Source of the DNA: CAZENU01 sp965117035
GTDB lineage: Bacteria; Chloroflexota; Dehalococcoidia; Lucifugimonadales; CAZENU01
Assembly (NCBI GenBank): GCA_965117035.1
Contig: OZ220748.1
Location: forward strand, 2,046,001-2,110,000
DNA length: 64,000 nt
Direction: 5' to 3'
The position numbers were made by a program, and so were the translations under genes. Below, one piece after another: positions 53,401 through 62,002 of the stretch (position 1 is the stretch's first letter; each line of letters opens with the position of its first letter). The notes beneath the pieces were generated by a model. The model saw only the letters and a list, made by a program, of their open reading frames with translations, ran no database searches and was not told the origin of the DNA.

Positions 53401-56146
53401 TGTGACGGAGGAGGATGAACGACTCGCTCCTGCGCTTGCCCAGGACTTTGGCGCCTTCTTTGAGCGCACGGTAACCGATTGGGGTGCCGTCTCGCAGGCC
53501 CTCGACTGGACTGCTGATTTCCTCGACCAGGCAAACGGTCGGGTCGGCGACACGTTGGCAGATCATGCCCTCAACCCACGACCAAGTGAGGAGTACAAAG
53601 AACGTGCGGAGTCCCTTAACGCGGCGGTCGCCGCGTTCTCGCAGAGACTGGGTGTGCTTGATGATCGGTTCAACATCGCGACCACGAGTTGGGACTCTTG
53701 GCAAGCACCCCCCTTTGACGACTTGGAGGCGTGGAGTGCAGACCTCCGCAAGCACGCGGGTGACGCGCCAGGGTGGGCCGAATACCGCGATGCAGTGCTG
53801 GAACTCGAAGAGTTGCTCGGCCTCGGGTCAGCCGCAGCACTCCGCGCCGCGACCGACAGGGCGGAGAACGCAACGGGGATTGTCCGGCGGCGAATCTACG
53901 CTGCATGGCTGGAGGAGCTCTACGAAGCCGAGCCTGAGTTGCGCAGATTCAGCCGAGTCGATCACGAGGGTGTGCGCTTCCACTTCAGGGAACTCGACGA
54001 GAAGTATCCCTTTGCTGCGCGTCAGCGCGTGCGAGAACGCGTCTTTGCGAAGTACCCGGACCCAAGGGGCACCCCCCTGCAGACGGGGCAATTGGGCATT
54101 CTCAACGGCCAACTCTCTAAGCGGCGCAAGCAGATGCCCGTACGGCGGCTTATAGCACGCATCCCAAATCTGCTGCAAACGCTGAAGCCGTGCTTCCTAA
54201 TGAGCCCGCTCGCCGTCAGCCAGTATCTGCCAGCAGGTCCACTAGCGAGCGATCACCTTGAATTCGACGTTGTGATTTTTGATGAGGCTTCTCAGGTATT
54301 GCCTGAGGACGCGCTCCCCGCAATCGACCGGGCGGGTCAAGTGATTGTCGTCGGTGATCGACAGCAACTCCCACCTACCACGTTCTTCAGAGCCGGTCTC
54401 GGTAATGACGAAGACTCAGACTATGACGAGGAAGAGGATGAGGATAGCTTTGAAGGCCGTGAGAGCATTCTGGACGTCATGGTTGGGCAGGTGGGGGCCG
54501 GATTCGCCGAGCGGTACCTCTCCGTGCACTACAGGAGTCGTTGCGAGAGCTTAATCCGCTTCTCCAACCACTCGTTTTACGAGGATCGCCTGCTGACATT
54601 TCCCAGTCCAGACCCCGCAGCCGCCAGCGTTCGCGACGTGTACCTTCCGAATGCGACCTACGACGCAGGCGGTAGCCGAACCAACCGGGACGAAGCCGAG
54701 CGTGTCACCGACATCGTGTTCGAGTTGATGGCGACGCGTACAACTGGCGAGAGTATTGGCGTCGTCGCGCTCTCGCGTAATCAGGCAGACCTTATAGAAA
54801 GTCTCATTGAGGAACGCCGCTTGCTCAATCGCCACTTGGATCAACGCTTCAGCGATGAGCTTCCTGAGCGCTTCTTTGTCAAGAACTTGGAGAATGTCCA
54901 AGGCGACGAGCGTGACCACATGATACTCTCGATCGGATACGGCCCTACTTCAGCAGGTGCCGTGCCGAATCGCTTCGGCCCGATCAACCAGGAGGGGGGC
55001 GAACGCAGGCTCAATGTTGCGGTGACCCGGGCGCGCAGGTCAATGACGGTTGTACACTCGCTCCGGGCTGAGGACATCACATCGGGGCAGCCTGGCGCTA
55101 GCCAACTACGCCGCTACCTCGAATACGTGCGCAACCCGGAGCGAGCTTTCGAGTCCGAGGTCACCAGTACCGGTGAGCCGGAGAGCCCGTTCGAGGAAGC
55201 CGTGCTCGCGGCCCTGCGCAGTCGCGGCCACGTCGTCGACGCCCAAATAGGCGTCTCAGGCTACCGAATTGACCTTGCAATCAGGTCTGAGGACGGAGAG
55301 GGTTACGACCTCGGCATTGAGTGCGACGGGGTTACGTACCACAGTACGCCTACTGCACGCGACCGTGACTGGCTGCGCCAGCAAGTGCTAGAAGGGCTCG
55401 GTTGGCGTATCCACCGCATATGGTCGACAGCATGGGTCCGAGATCCTGAGACGGAGATTGCCGCCATTGAACAGGCGCTCCGACGGGCGCGCACTCATCG
55501 GTGGGAGCCTCCGTCTTCACCTTCCAATCCCGGTGTCGATAAGTTGCGGCCAGTTGTCTCTGCATCAACCAAACCGGATGGCCCGCCATCATCGTCGACT
55601 GCGGCCTTGCTCTTTGATGAATACCGCCAGTTCGAAGATCGGGCTCGCGTGGGCGATCTGCTCAATGTCCCGCTGATTGAGTTGTCAGCCTTGGTGCGTG
55701 ACATCATTTCCGTCGAGCAACCAGTCCACATCGACGCAGTTATTGATCGGGTGCGCGCCATCTATGGATCCCCTAGACGAGGGAAACGAATCAGGGAGCG
55801 AGTTGAGCAAGCGATTGAGCGCATCCTGAATCGACCGCGCGACAGGACTAGGCATTTCCTAGTCCACACCCAGAATGTTGGGCAGCTTCGGCCAAGACGC
55901 GACGCCGAACGCCCGATTGACCGTGTGGCGCCATCCGAGATTGATCAGGGCTTGCTGGTCGTCGCCAAAGCGTCCTACGGTATTGAGCAAGCGGACCTTA
56001 TACGCGAGACAGCCCGTCAATTCGGCTGGCGTCGGACAGGACAGCACATTGATCGTGGGTTGAGCGGGGGGATTGAACGGCTCCTGAAGACAGGACGGCT
56101 GACCTTGCGAGCAAACATGCTGGTCACTACGAACGATGGCAATTGA
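50486..56146 (+). CDS. DUF4011-helicase-nuclease-DUF3320 defence protein (Hhe-like)
   Basis: A very large 1886-residue protein. The N-terminal DUF4011-like region (about 30-300) contains WAKRLLQLDRRNNLLYFRPG and LNVLFLALGFLNW. The helicase is SF1 Upf1-like: Walker A GPPGTGKS at 347-354, a long helical insert (about 430-1150), Walker B VIFDEASQ at about 1263-1270, VVGDRQQLPPT, NVQGDERDHMILSIGY and NVAVTRARRSM. Next a Vsr/DUF559-like endonuclease (about 1565-1670) with GYRIDLAI and IECDG(V)TYH, then DUF3320 at the end. This matches the single-protein Hhe anti-phage architecture. Start is GTG 50486 or ATG 50495. It is followed by the methylase. Lower GC suggests transfer. Confidence 0.85.
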   Translation: MVAMANEMHDSSPCEGPDPGDDSGDMKASGNDDAVSRRIGEWAKRLLQLDRRNNLLYFRPGRSAVGITSITPDELDERLRRSRRGLEFPYAPPAQTRRRGFAAQNETNHTDDAVVYPGDITTDCESTDLQRRLRNLERKDREWEEEQGLNVLFLALGFLNWVDEDGEKARSPLLLIPCDLERESPRDPFRLFRSDEDPTVNPTLRYQLARLGIELPEYGNESDEDEPIETYLGRIGSLTRGRTDWSVDSGIVVGTFSYSKLAMYEDLTRMSEDGIRSELTGLLAGAEAHAEAASDGSSASPRDPDLVGGRLDDLLDLRDQYTVLPADFSQLRAIEEARQGKNLVIHGPPGTGKSQTIANLIATLLADGRRVLFVSEKTAALDVVKRRLEECNLGIFCLDLHSDRGRKSEVYRQLNSAVKDDRARLATNVSIEELVARRDLLNRVVRLLHERREPLGNSIYEVQGLFAQVRHLPRLEVAQPPPISDLTTDWIREVERVTERIARRPEEFRCHYSSRWIPLRTTQPSLQLADLIRGDMDAVQAAIGALRSESTALSDWLGVPAIESAGEAEVLWDLLQLLRKAPTVPRMWLTHDAVARLRQLSQEQAKQQRERRRLEQTLDDWLGASPSTIDFRAIVGALALSPDEQEAIEELAGVGWRTALGKDPNELLEKANELEEALDLLKANAEAIGAALADSQLRTLGQLDQAWALTAGILDLEPIPEHWLTIPAIEELERESEDAQALLEQLVSDEDRLGEDFAYGLVERVDEEMLIRYRTDHQSFLRHIRGTYRRDQRTVRGQLKSPRNLSLDESLAVVELAMDVKRRRERWHEMEPRLQEFLSTRFGGRETDWQRVLSDLVTLRGILGAWRGDAPVLRELLAAEFVGDRRLALQSASQPLEDALLRYNRAASAIGYESLTASNLDVTRAGDVTRRAIGPIRRIRDATAEIYRILVTPPADFAALTQLIEDGIRLMAVTEEDERLAPALAQDFGAFFERTVTDWGAVSQALDWTADFLDQANGRVGDTLADHALNPRPSEEYKERAESLNAAVAAFSQRLGVLDDRFNIATTSWDSWQAPPFDDLEAWSADLRKHAGDAPGWAEYRDAVLELEELLGLGSAAALRAATDRAENATGIVRRRIYAAWLEELYEAEPELRRFSRVDHEGVRFHFRELDEKYPFAARQRVRERVFAKYPDPRGTPLQTGQLGILNGQLSKRRKQMPVRRLIARIPNLLQTLKPCFLMSPLAVSQYLPAGPLASDHLEFDVVIFDEASQVLPEDALPAIDRAGQVIVVGDRQQLPPTTFFRAGLGNDEDSDYDEEEDEDSFEGRESILDVMVGQVGAGFAERYLSVHYRSRCESLIRFSNHSFYEDRLLTFPSPDPAAASVRDVYLPNATYDAGGSRTNRDEAERVTDIVFELMATRTTGESIGVVALSRNQADLIESLIEERRLLNRHLDQRFSDELPERFFVKNLENVQGDERDHMILSIGYGPTSAGAVPNRFGPINQEGGERRLNVAVTRARRSMTVVHSLRAEDITSGQPGASQLRRYLEYVRNPERAFESEVTSTGEPESPFEEAVLAALRSRGHVVDAQIGVSGYRIDLAIRSEDGEGYDLGIECDGVTYHSTPTARDRDWLRQQVLEGLGWRIHRIWSTAWVRDPETEIAAIEQALRRARTHRWEPPSSPSNPGVDKLRPVVSASTKPDGPPSSSTAALLFDEYRQFEDRARVGDLLNVPLIELSALVRDIISVEQPVHIDAVIDRVRAIYGSPRRGKRIRERVEQAIERILNRPRDRTRHFLVHTQNVGQLRPRRDAERPIDRVAPSEIDQGLLVVAKASYGIEQADLIRETARQFGWRRTGQHIDRGLSGGIERLLKTGRLTLRANMLVTTNDGN

Positions 56147-56288
56147 GGGTAGAGCCGTCCCGTCATGAATCTTTTAGCTAGGCTCCTGTTCCCTCAATGG
56201 GGCACCGAACTGAAGGAATCGGCAGGCGAATGCCCAGCGTTAACCGTCCACGATTCACACCGACGGAACCTGTAGTGAGCATCTGATC

Positions 56289-59200
56289 ATGACTAGCGCA
56301 ACACATGAACACACTATGAACGTCGCCCTCGGCGAGGTACTGGGGCAGTTGCGTGTAAGCTGGCGGACACGTAGCGAGCAGACTGGTCACGTGCTCGTGG
56401 AAGGTGGTCGGCCTGACATTCTCATAGAGGAAGCGAGCGGTTGGCCTATTGCCATCGAGGCTGAACGCAGCAATCATGCCAGTGCGGAGATTGATGCCCA
56501 AGCGCGGCTTGGTCGCACGGTAGCCAACACAGGGCGACAGATAGAGACCGCGATTGCGTTGGTGTACCCGGCGAACATGCACTCACTTGACGGCTCTGCG
56601 CTACGGCACGCCATCAGCAGCACCCAGGACTTGGAGTACGTGCTTTACACGCGCCGCGCCGACGGTCCGCCTGAACGCCTGCCGTCCCAGGGGTGGATGA
56701 CCGGCAGCGTGCGGGACCTGGCTATGCTCGTCCATCGGGCCGCCGTTCCCCCACCCAGGGTCGCAGCGCTAGCTCTTGAACTTGAGGATGGTGTGAGGCT
56801 TGCGGCAGAGGAGTTTACGCGCAGGCATCCTTACGGGAATGAACTTGGGACAAGAGTCGCAAGCGTCCTCGGCCAGTCGGACGACGAAGAGGGACAGACT
56901 CGGCGTATGGCGATGACGGTGATCGCAAACGCCCTCGTCTTTCACGAATCGCTTGCCGAGGTCGAGTTCAAAGTTCCGGACCCTGAATCAGATAGTAGCC
57001 GTGGAGTGCGCCCTATCGAGTCTTTCCGTCCTGGAGGCATGTTCGCTCCCGGAGAAGTTTGCCTCGAATGGGAGAGGATTCTGACTGTCAATTACTGGCC
57101 TATCTTCTGGTCTGCCAAGGAGATGCTGCGCCTCATGCCGACAGCAACAGCCAACGCCTTGCTCGGTTGGCTTTGGCAGACGGGCCGGAAGCTGGTCGCG
57201 GGAGGTGTGACTCGTTCACATGATCTCATGGGCATCGTCTTTCAGAGGCTGATTGCCGACCGCAAGTTCCTTGCCACCTACTACACACGACCAGAAGCTG
57301 CTGCTCTGCTTGCCACCCTCGCATTGCCAGCTCGCAGGCCGTTAGGTGGTGCAGACTGGGGCGACGGCGAGACTCTGGCGGGCGCCCAGATAGGTGACTT
57401 CGCCTGTGGTACGGGCACTTTGCTATCCATGGCATACCAGCGGATGTCGTTACTACACGAACTGCATGGCGGGGATTCGCGAAAGTTACACGGACCGATG
57501 ATGCGGCACGGGTTGGTGGGTCTCGACGTGCTCAACATCGCCGTGCATCTGACGGCGGCGATGCTGGCCGGCAGTCAACCTGATACCCCATTCGATGGCG
57601 AATGCCTGTTGACGATGCCCTACGGTGAACAAGAGGACGGCAACGTTGCGATTGGCTCGCTGGATCTGCTGGCCGAGACAGTACAGCCGTCCCTGATGGA
57701 TACTGCCGCAGCGGTATCGGCCGGGGGCAGAGCGCCGGAAAGGGTGCGAGACCTCGTGTCCAGAGTCGGCCACACCCAGTTCGACCTCGTAATCATGAAC
57801 CCGCCCTTCGTTCGTTCAACCGGCATGGAGGCGGAGAAACGAGGAACGGGCAACCCTGCGTTTGCGGCCTTCGACACCGGCAAGGCAACCCAGCGACGTA
57901 TGCAGGACTCGCTGGCTGTCCTCCGAGGAACAGCATCAATCGGCACCGGCAACGCTGGCCTCGCCGCCGATTTTCTTGATCTCGCGTTGCGCAAGGTCCG
58001 CCGGGACGGTGTGATCGCTCTAGTGCTGCCGCTCAGCGCCGTTAGCGGAACTGAATGGGAAGATGCACGCAAGGCCCTGTCCCAACACTGCCAGGATATG
58101 ATGGTCGTAACCGTTGCAGGAGTAGGTACGTATGCCTCCTCTTTTTCTGCCGACACCGGAATGGCGGAATGCCTGCTAGTGGCCCGACGCGGTGAGACGT
58201 CTGCGCAGAAGCGAGCAACTTTCGTGATGCTTCGGCAAAGACCCCGTTCTACCGTTGAGGCGGAATTGTTGGCTACCGAGATATCTCGCATTCAAGAGTC
58301 TGGCCAGCTGCGTGCCGTCGAGCGCTTGGAGGGCCGTAGCGTCGTTGCCATTGGGCAGAGCGATTACGGCGTAATGCTTGACGCTCCACTTCCTGAATCG
58401 GGTCCGTGGCCCCTCGTGGGAATTCGTGACGAGGAGCTTGCCCAAGTCGCCTGGAACCTTGAGCGGGGGGCATTGGTCCCATTAGGGCAGCCGAATCTAG
58501 CAAGCGTCGAAATAGGTATCACACCCATAGGACAGATTGGTGGAAGAGGCCCGTATCATGCAGACATCTATTGGGATCAGGCCGACGGAACACCACGAGG
58601 CCCCTTTGAGCTGATAAAGCCAGCGGTCAGCCCAATACCTACGTATCCGATGCTCTGGGCGCACGCTGCCAAGCGCGAGAGAGCACTCGTTGTCGCTCCC
58701 GATTCTGAAGGTCGGATAAAGGCAGCGTCGGGAAGAGTGACGCAGGATGAGCTGATGGAAAAGGCTGCGAGCGTATGGGGTACCGCCACTCGGGCTCACT
58801 ACAACCGCGACTTGCGCTTCAACTCGCAGTCTCTCATTGTGGCGATGACTGATGGTCCGTGCATCGGAGGCCGAGCCTGGCCGTCCGTCATTTTCGAGAA
58901 CAGGGAGCATGAGTACGCCTTCGCCTTGTGGAGCAACTCGACGTTAGGTTTATTGTTGCACTGGTGGGTCGCGAACAAGACCCAGTCCGGTCGAGGAACT
59001 AATACTGTCAACGGTATTCAACGAATCCCGACACTCGATGTGAGGGTGCTGACCGGCGGCCAAGTGGCCTCCGCCAAGAGTGCGTTCCGAGCCTTGCGTG
59101 AGCGGCGATTTCTCCCATTCGACCAGATTGACGAGGACCCGGCGCGTGCTGAACTCGACCGCCACCTTCTGGTGGACGTGCTCGGCCTGCCGGAGACGCT

Positions 59201-59336
59201 ATGTGAGGCGGATGGCCCCATCGACTTGCTCCGCCGTAAGCTTGCCCGCGAGCCGCAGATTCATGGTGGCAAGCAAACGAGAGTTGTTTTCTATGCCGAA
59301 GGGGATGAAAACAACGAGCCCCGGTCAGATCGCTAG
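56289..59336 (+). CDS. N6-adenine DNA methyltransferase with nuclease-like N-terminus
   Basis: A 1015-residue protein. Residues about 10-190 contain a PD-(D/E)xK-like pattern, RPDILIEEASGWPIAIEAE (Asp43, Glu57, Glu59), suggestive of a nuclease fold with Glu in place of Lys. The Type I HsdM-like core follows a helical region: motif I GDFACGTG at 369-376 binds AdoMet and NPPF at 504-507 is the catalytic motif of adenine-N6 methylases. The C-terminal 450 residues resemble target-recognition and Type IIG tails. It is 142 bases after the helicase-nuclease, so both may form one defence system. Start ATG 56289 or 56316. Confidence 0.82.
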   Translation: MTSATHEHTMNVALGEVLGQLRVSWRTRSEQTGHVLVEGGRPDILIEEASGWPIAIEAERSNHASAEIDAQARLGRTVANTGRQIETAIALVYPANMHSLDGSALRHAISSTQDLEYVLYTRRADGPPERLPSQGWMTGSVRDLAMLVHRAAVPPPRVAALALELEDGVRLAAEEFTRRHPYGNELGTRVASVLGQSDDEEGQTRRMAMTVIANALVFHESLAEVEFKVPDPESDSSRGVRPIESFRPGGMFAPGEVCLEWERILTVNYWPIFWSAKEMLRLMPTATANALLGWLWQTGRKLVAGGVTRSHDLMGIVFQRLIADRKFLATYYTRPEAAALLATLALPARRPLGGADWGDGETLAGAQIGDFACGTGTLLSMAYQRMSLLHELHGGDSRKLHGPMMRHGLVGLDVLNIAVHLTAAMLAGSQPDTPFDGECLLTMPYGEQEDGNVAIGSLDLLAETVQPSLMDTAAAVSAGGRAPERVRDLVSRVGHTQFDLVIMNPPFVRSTGMEAEKRGTGNPAFAAFDTGKATQRRMQDSLAVLRGTASIGTGNAGLAADFLDLALRKVRRDGVIALVLPLSAVSGTEWEDARKALSQHCQDMMVVTVAGVGTYASSFSADTGMAECLLVARRGETSAQKRATFVMLRQRPRSTVEAELLATEISRIQESGQLRAVERLEGRSVVAIGQSDYGVMLDAPLPESGPWPLVGIRDEELAQVAWNLERGALVPLGQPNLASVEIGITPIGQIGGRGPYHADIYWDQADGTPRGPFELIKPAVSPIPTYPMLWAHAAKRERALVVAPDSEGRIKAASGRVTQDELMEKAASVWGTATRAHYNRDLRFNSQSLIVAMTDGPCIGGRAWPSVIFENREHEYAFALWSNSTLGLLLHWWVANKTQSGRGTNTVNGIQRIPTLDVRVLTGGQVASAKSAFRALRERRFLPFDQIDEDPARAELDRHLLVDVLGLPETLCEADGPIDLLRRKLAREPQIHGGKQTRVVFYAEGDENNEPRSDR

Positions 59337-59444
59337 TAACTCCCTGCGGTTGCGTCGGCCTCAAGCTTCGACATCATCGTTGCACTCGGGGCAGTGCCAC
59401 ATTGACGGTTGCCCACCAGGCTGCTCAATCGCTACGCTCGGAAC

Positions 59445-61148
59445 ATGGCGATCTCAGAACGACAGCTGCTCGACGCCCTCAGCCGTACGCCGTTCGTCGA
59501 CTCGACGGAGCTGGCGCTCATCCTCGGCGAGCCTCACACGACGGTCCACCGCGCCCTGGCCGACCTACTGGCCGAGGGCATCGTCGGGCGCGTCAGCCAC
59601 GGCACCGCACACCTGCCGTCGAGCCAGCGATACCATCTGACGGCCAACGGCATCGGGGAAGCCGCCTGGGTGCTCGGCCACGACACGCCCTCGGACTTCG
59701 TGCGCGCCTACCCCATGTCGAGGGAGTGGCTGACGCTGCTCATCCGCAGGATGGATGCGGTGGCCAGCGTCTACCGTCTCGCCGCCTCGATGTCCCCCGG
59801 CATCGACGGGCTCCGAACCCGCGTCGAGTTCCACCGCAGGGGCCGCTTCGACGCCACCGTCACCCTCCACGACGGCCGAGACTTCGGCGTGGTGCGCCAG
59901 GGCCTGGCCCTGCGCAGGCGCTCCCTCCACGACCGACTGAGGGCCTTGGCGCAGTACGACTCCAGCCGACGCCCCGACGTCGTTCTCATCCTGGTTCCCA
60001 GCGTGTGGGAGCGGAGGCTGACAGGGAGGTTCTGCGAGCGAGTCTATTTCAGGGACTTCTTCATCGCCGCGGAGTCTAGGTGGGTGCTGGAACGACGGGA
60101 CCGCCGCGTCTGGCAGGAGACCACGGGGTTGTTCGGGCACACGTACCACACGCTGGAGCACGTGATCTCCCGGGGCACGCCGGGCAGAAGACGAAGACCC
60201 CTCACCACGTCGCCGGAGCGCAAGCGGGCTTCTATACCCGACCCCGAGCGGATGACGCAGGCTGCGCCGGCCTTCGGCGTCAGCCCTGCTGAGAAGCGGA
60301 CACTGGACCTCATCACCGACCACCCGATGATCCCCCGCGAACACCTTGCCACCTGGCTTGGCGTCTCCGAGGGACGCATCAGTCAGATGATGCGCAGCTT
60401 GGTGGACACCTGGGGCCTCGTCGAGCAACGAGGAAAGCGTGGCAGCAGGCGCTATACCCTGTCCGCCGAGGGCATTCGCTACGTCACCCACAGGGACCGG
60501 GCAGAGCTCCCGACGACGCGGGGCATCTGGAGCACTGAACTCACGACAGACAAACAGGGCCGCAGGCGTCACGTTGGCCACCGCATCGAGACGTGGGCGA
60601 GGCAGACGAGGCACGCCGACGGCATCACGTGGTTCCTGTCGAAGCTCCAGGCCGAGACTAGGGCCGACCCCGACAGCGAACTCCGGTGGTCCGTTCCCAC
60701 GGCCCGGTCCGACCGGGCCTACAACTGGGGGGATTCGGCCATCGCCCCCGACGCCGTGGGTCAGATGATTGCCGAGGGCCTTCGGATACCGTTCTACTTC
60801 GAGCACGAGCTTCGAGCCCGTCACCCCAGGGGAGTCCTTGCCCGGTTGAGACCCTACACGAGCTACTACCACTCCAACGAGCCAAAGGAGGACCAGCCGC
60901 CGTACCCCGTCACTCTGTTCGTCGTGGACACCGAGGAGGTCGAGGCAACCTACGTTAGCACCGCCGCCCGCATGACGCTGATGGCCGTGCCCGTCCTGGT
61001 GTCCTGCATCCCCGTCCTGACCACCACGGGAATACTCGGAAAGTCATGGCGTCCACTGTGGGAATTGGACTCTCCCAGACTCCCCCTGTCAGGGCTGAGA
61101 GCCTACCAGTGGGACAGTCTCTACCACCGGATGCGTCCTAAGTCCTGA
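59445..61148 (+). CDS. Winged-helix replication-relaxation-type protein
   Basis: A 567-residue protein. An N-terminal winged helix (about 1-75: ALSRTPFVDSTELALILGEPHTTVHRALADL) and a second one (about 280-355: RTLDLITDHPMIPREHLATWLGVSEGRISQMMRSL) flank a domain with REWLTLLIRRMDAV and RRPDVVLILV, as in Replic_Relax proteins. These are found on plasmids and integrative elements in copy control or origin opening. ATG 59445 is preferred to the TTG at 59409. A large inverted repeat with iteron-like words lies directly downstream (61150-61230). An origin-binding role is inference. Confidence 0.65.
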   Translation: MAISERQLLDALSRTPFVDSTELALILGEPHTTVHRALADLLAEGIVGRVSHGTAHLPSSQRYHLTANGIGEAAWVLGHDTPSDFVRAYPMSREWLTLLIRRMDAVASVYRLAASMSPGIDGLRTRVEFHRRGRFDATVTLHDGRDFGVVRQGLALRRRSLHDRLRALAQYDSSRRPDVVLILVPSVWERRLTGRFCERVYFRDFFIAAESRWVLERRDRRVWQETTGLFGHTYHTLEHVISRGTPGRRRRPLTTSPERKRASIPDPERMTQAAPAFGVSPAEKRTLDLITDHPMIPREHLATWLGVSEGRISQMMRSLVDTWGLVEQRGKRGSRRYTLSAEGIRYVTHRDRAELPTTRGIWSTELTTDKQGRRRHVGHRIETWARQTRHADGITWFLSKLQAETRADPDSELRWSVPTARSDRAYNWGDSAIAPDAVGQMIAEGLRIPFYFEHELRARHPRGVLARLRPYTSYYHSNEPKEDQPPYPVTLFVVDTEEVEATYVSTAARMTLMAVPVLVSCIPVLTTTGILGKSWRPLWELDSPRLPLSGLRAYQWDSLYHRMRPKS

Positions 61149-61149
61149 T

Positions 61150-61315
61150 GCGCCCCAGTCCTATAGAGGGGGTGACACGTCGATAGCGATGACACATCGC
61201 TATCTGCCCTCTATGCTGGCTGGGGTGCGCAAAACGGGGCAAACACCCCAATGTCCGGGGACCTCCAGGGGCCGTTTCACTCCTGTTTCAGCTACGAATC
61301 GAGGGTGACGTGTCG
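61150..61315. repeat. Large inverted repeat with iteron-like motifs
   Basis: A perfect 10-base stem, GATAGCGATG/CATCGCTATC with a 3-base loop (61182-61204), is flanked by ATAGAGGG (61163-61170) and CCCTCTAT (61207-61214) and further by GCGCCCCAG and CTGGGGTGCGC (61150-61158, 61220-61230). TGACACGTCGATA (61173-61185) and TGACACATCGCTA (61190-61202) are near-identical direct words 17 bases apart. GACGTGTC at 61307-61314 is the inverse of GACACGTC at 61174-61181. No T-run follows, so it is not a normal terminator; an origin or transfer-site structure is possible. Confidence 0.7.
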
Positions 61316-61430
61316 CCTGACCGGTCAGAGCGCAAAATGGGAATCTGCGATAAAATAACGGAGAGGTCCGATGACAACTTGATTGTACTTTGGCAACCCT
61401 GACGCATCAGCCTTTAGGGAGGGGAAACGG

Positions 61431-61895
61431 ATGGATGAGCAGGTCCGCTGGGTGACCAAAGCGGAGGCCGCGGAGGAGCTGGAGATCTCCCTCTCGACCC
61501 TGGACCGGATGATCCGGCGGGGAGAGGTCGAGGTTCGCAGGGAGGGCCGTCGGGTCTACGTGCGAATGCACGGGCCGGAGTACCTGAGCGACGAGGAACT
61601 GCTGCATCGGTCAATCGCCAGGGAGGATGAGCTTGAGCGGACCGTGCGGGAGTTGGAGCGGAAGCTGTCCGCCTCGGAACACAGAGCGTCCGAGCTTGAG
61701 CGGGAGCGGGACGATGCTAGGGAGTCCGCAGACGCCGCTAGACGGCCGTACGTGGAGCTTGAGATAGCCCACCGGCAGGAGGTCGCCGCCCACAAGAACA
61801 CGAAGGAGGTGCTCACAATAGCCCGCGTGTGGGTCTTCGTGCTTTTGGCGCTGCTGATCGGCAGCATTCTCCTATATTGGTTTGTGCTGAGGTAG
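61431..61895 (+). CDS. Excisionase-like DNA-binding protein with coiled coil and membrane anchor
   Basis: A 154-residue protein. The N-terminal MerR/Xis-type winged helix reads WVTKAEAAEELEISLSTLDRMIRRGEVEVRREGRRVYVR (about 7-45). Residues about 60-125 form a heptad-rich, highly charged coiled coil, and the last 22 residues (VWVFVLLALLIGSILLYWFVL) are a strong transmembrane helix. ATG 61431 has AGGGAGGGG upstream; the longer frame from 61383 is less likely. The design suggests a DNA-binding protein fixed to the membrane with its DNA-binding domain in the cytosol. The cell role is unknown. Confidence 0.75.
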   Translation: MDEQVRWVTKAEAAEELEISLSTLDRMIRRGEVEVRREGRRVYVRMHGPEYLSDEELLHRSIAREDELERTVRELERKLSASEHRASELERERDDARESADAARRPYVELEIAHRQEVAAHKNTKEVLTIARVWVFVLLALLIGSILLYWFVLR

Positions 61896-62002
61896 GAGCC
61901 GACAGGTTCCACCTTGTCTAGAATTCGCCGTCGCCAGGACTCGTTCAGGCATTGAGGACGCTTGAGGCATCCGTACTTGGGATGCTACGAGCCATATAGC
62001 GC

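Noticed and set aside
61150..61230. Hairpin as a Rho-independent terminator
   Set aside because: The stem is strong but no T-run follows on either strand.
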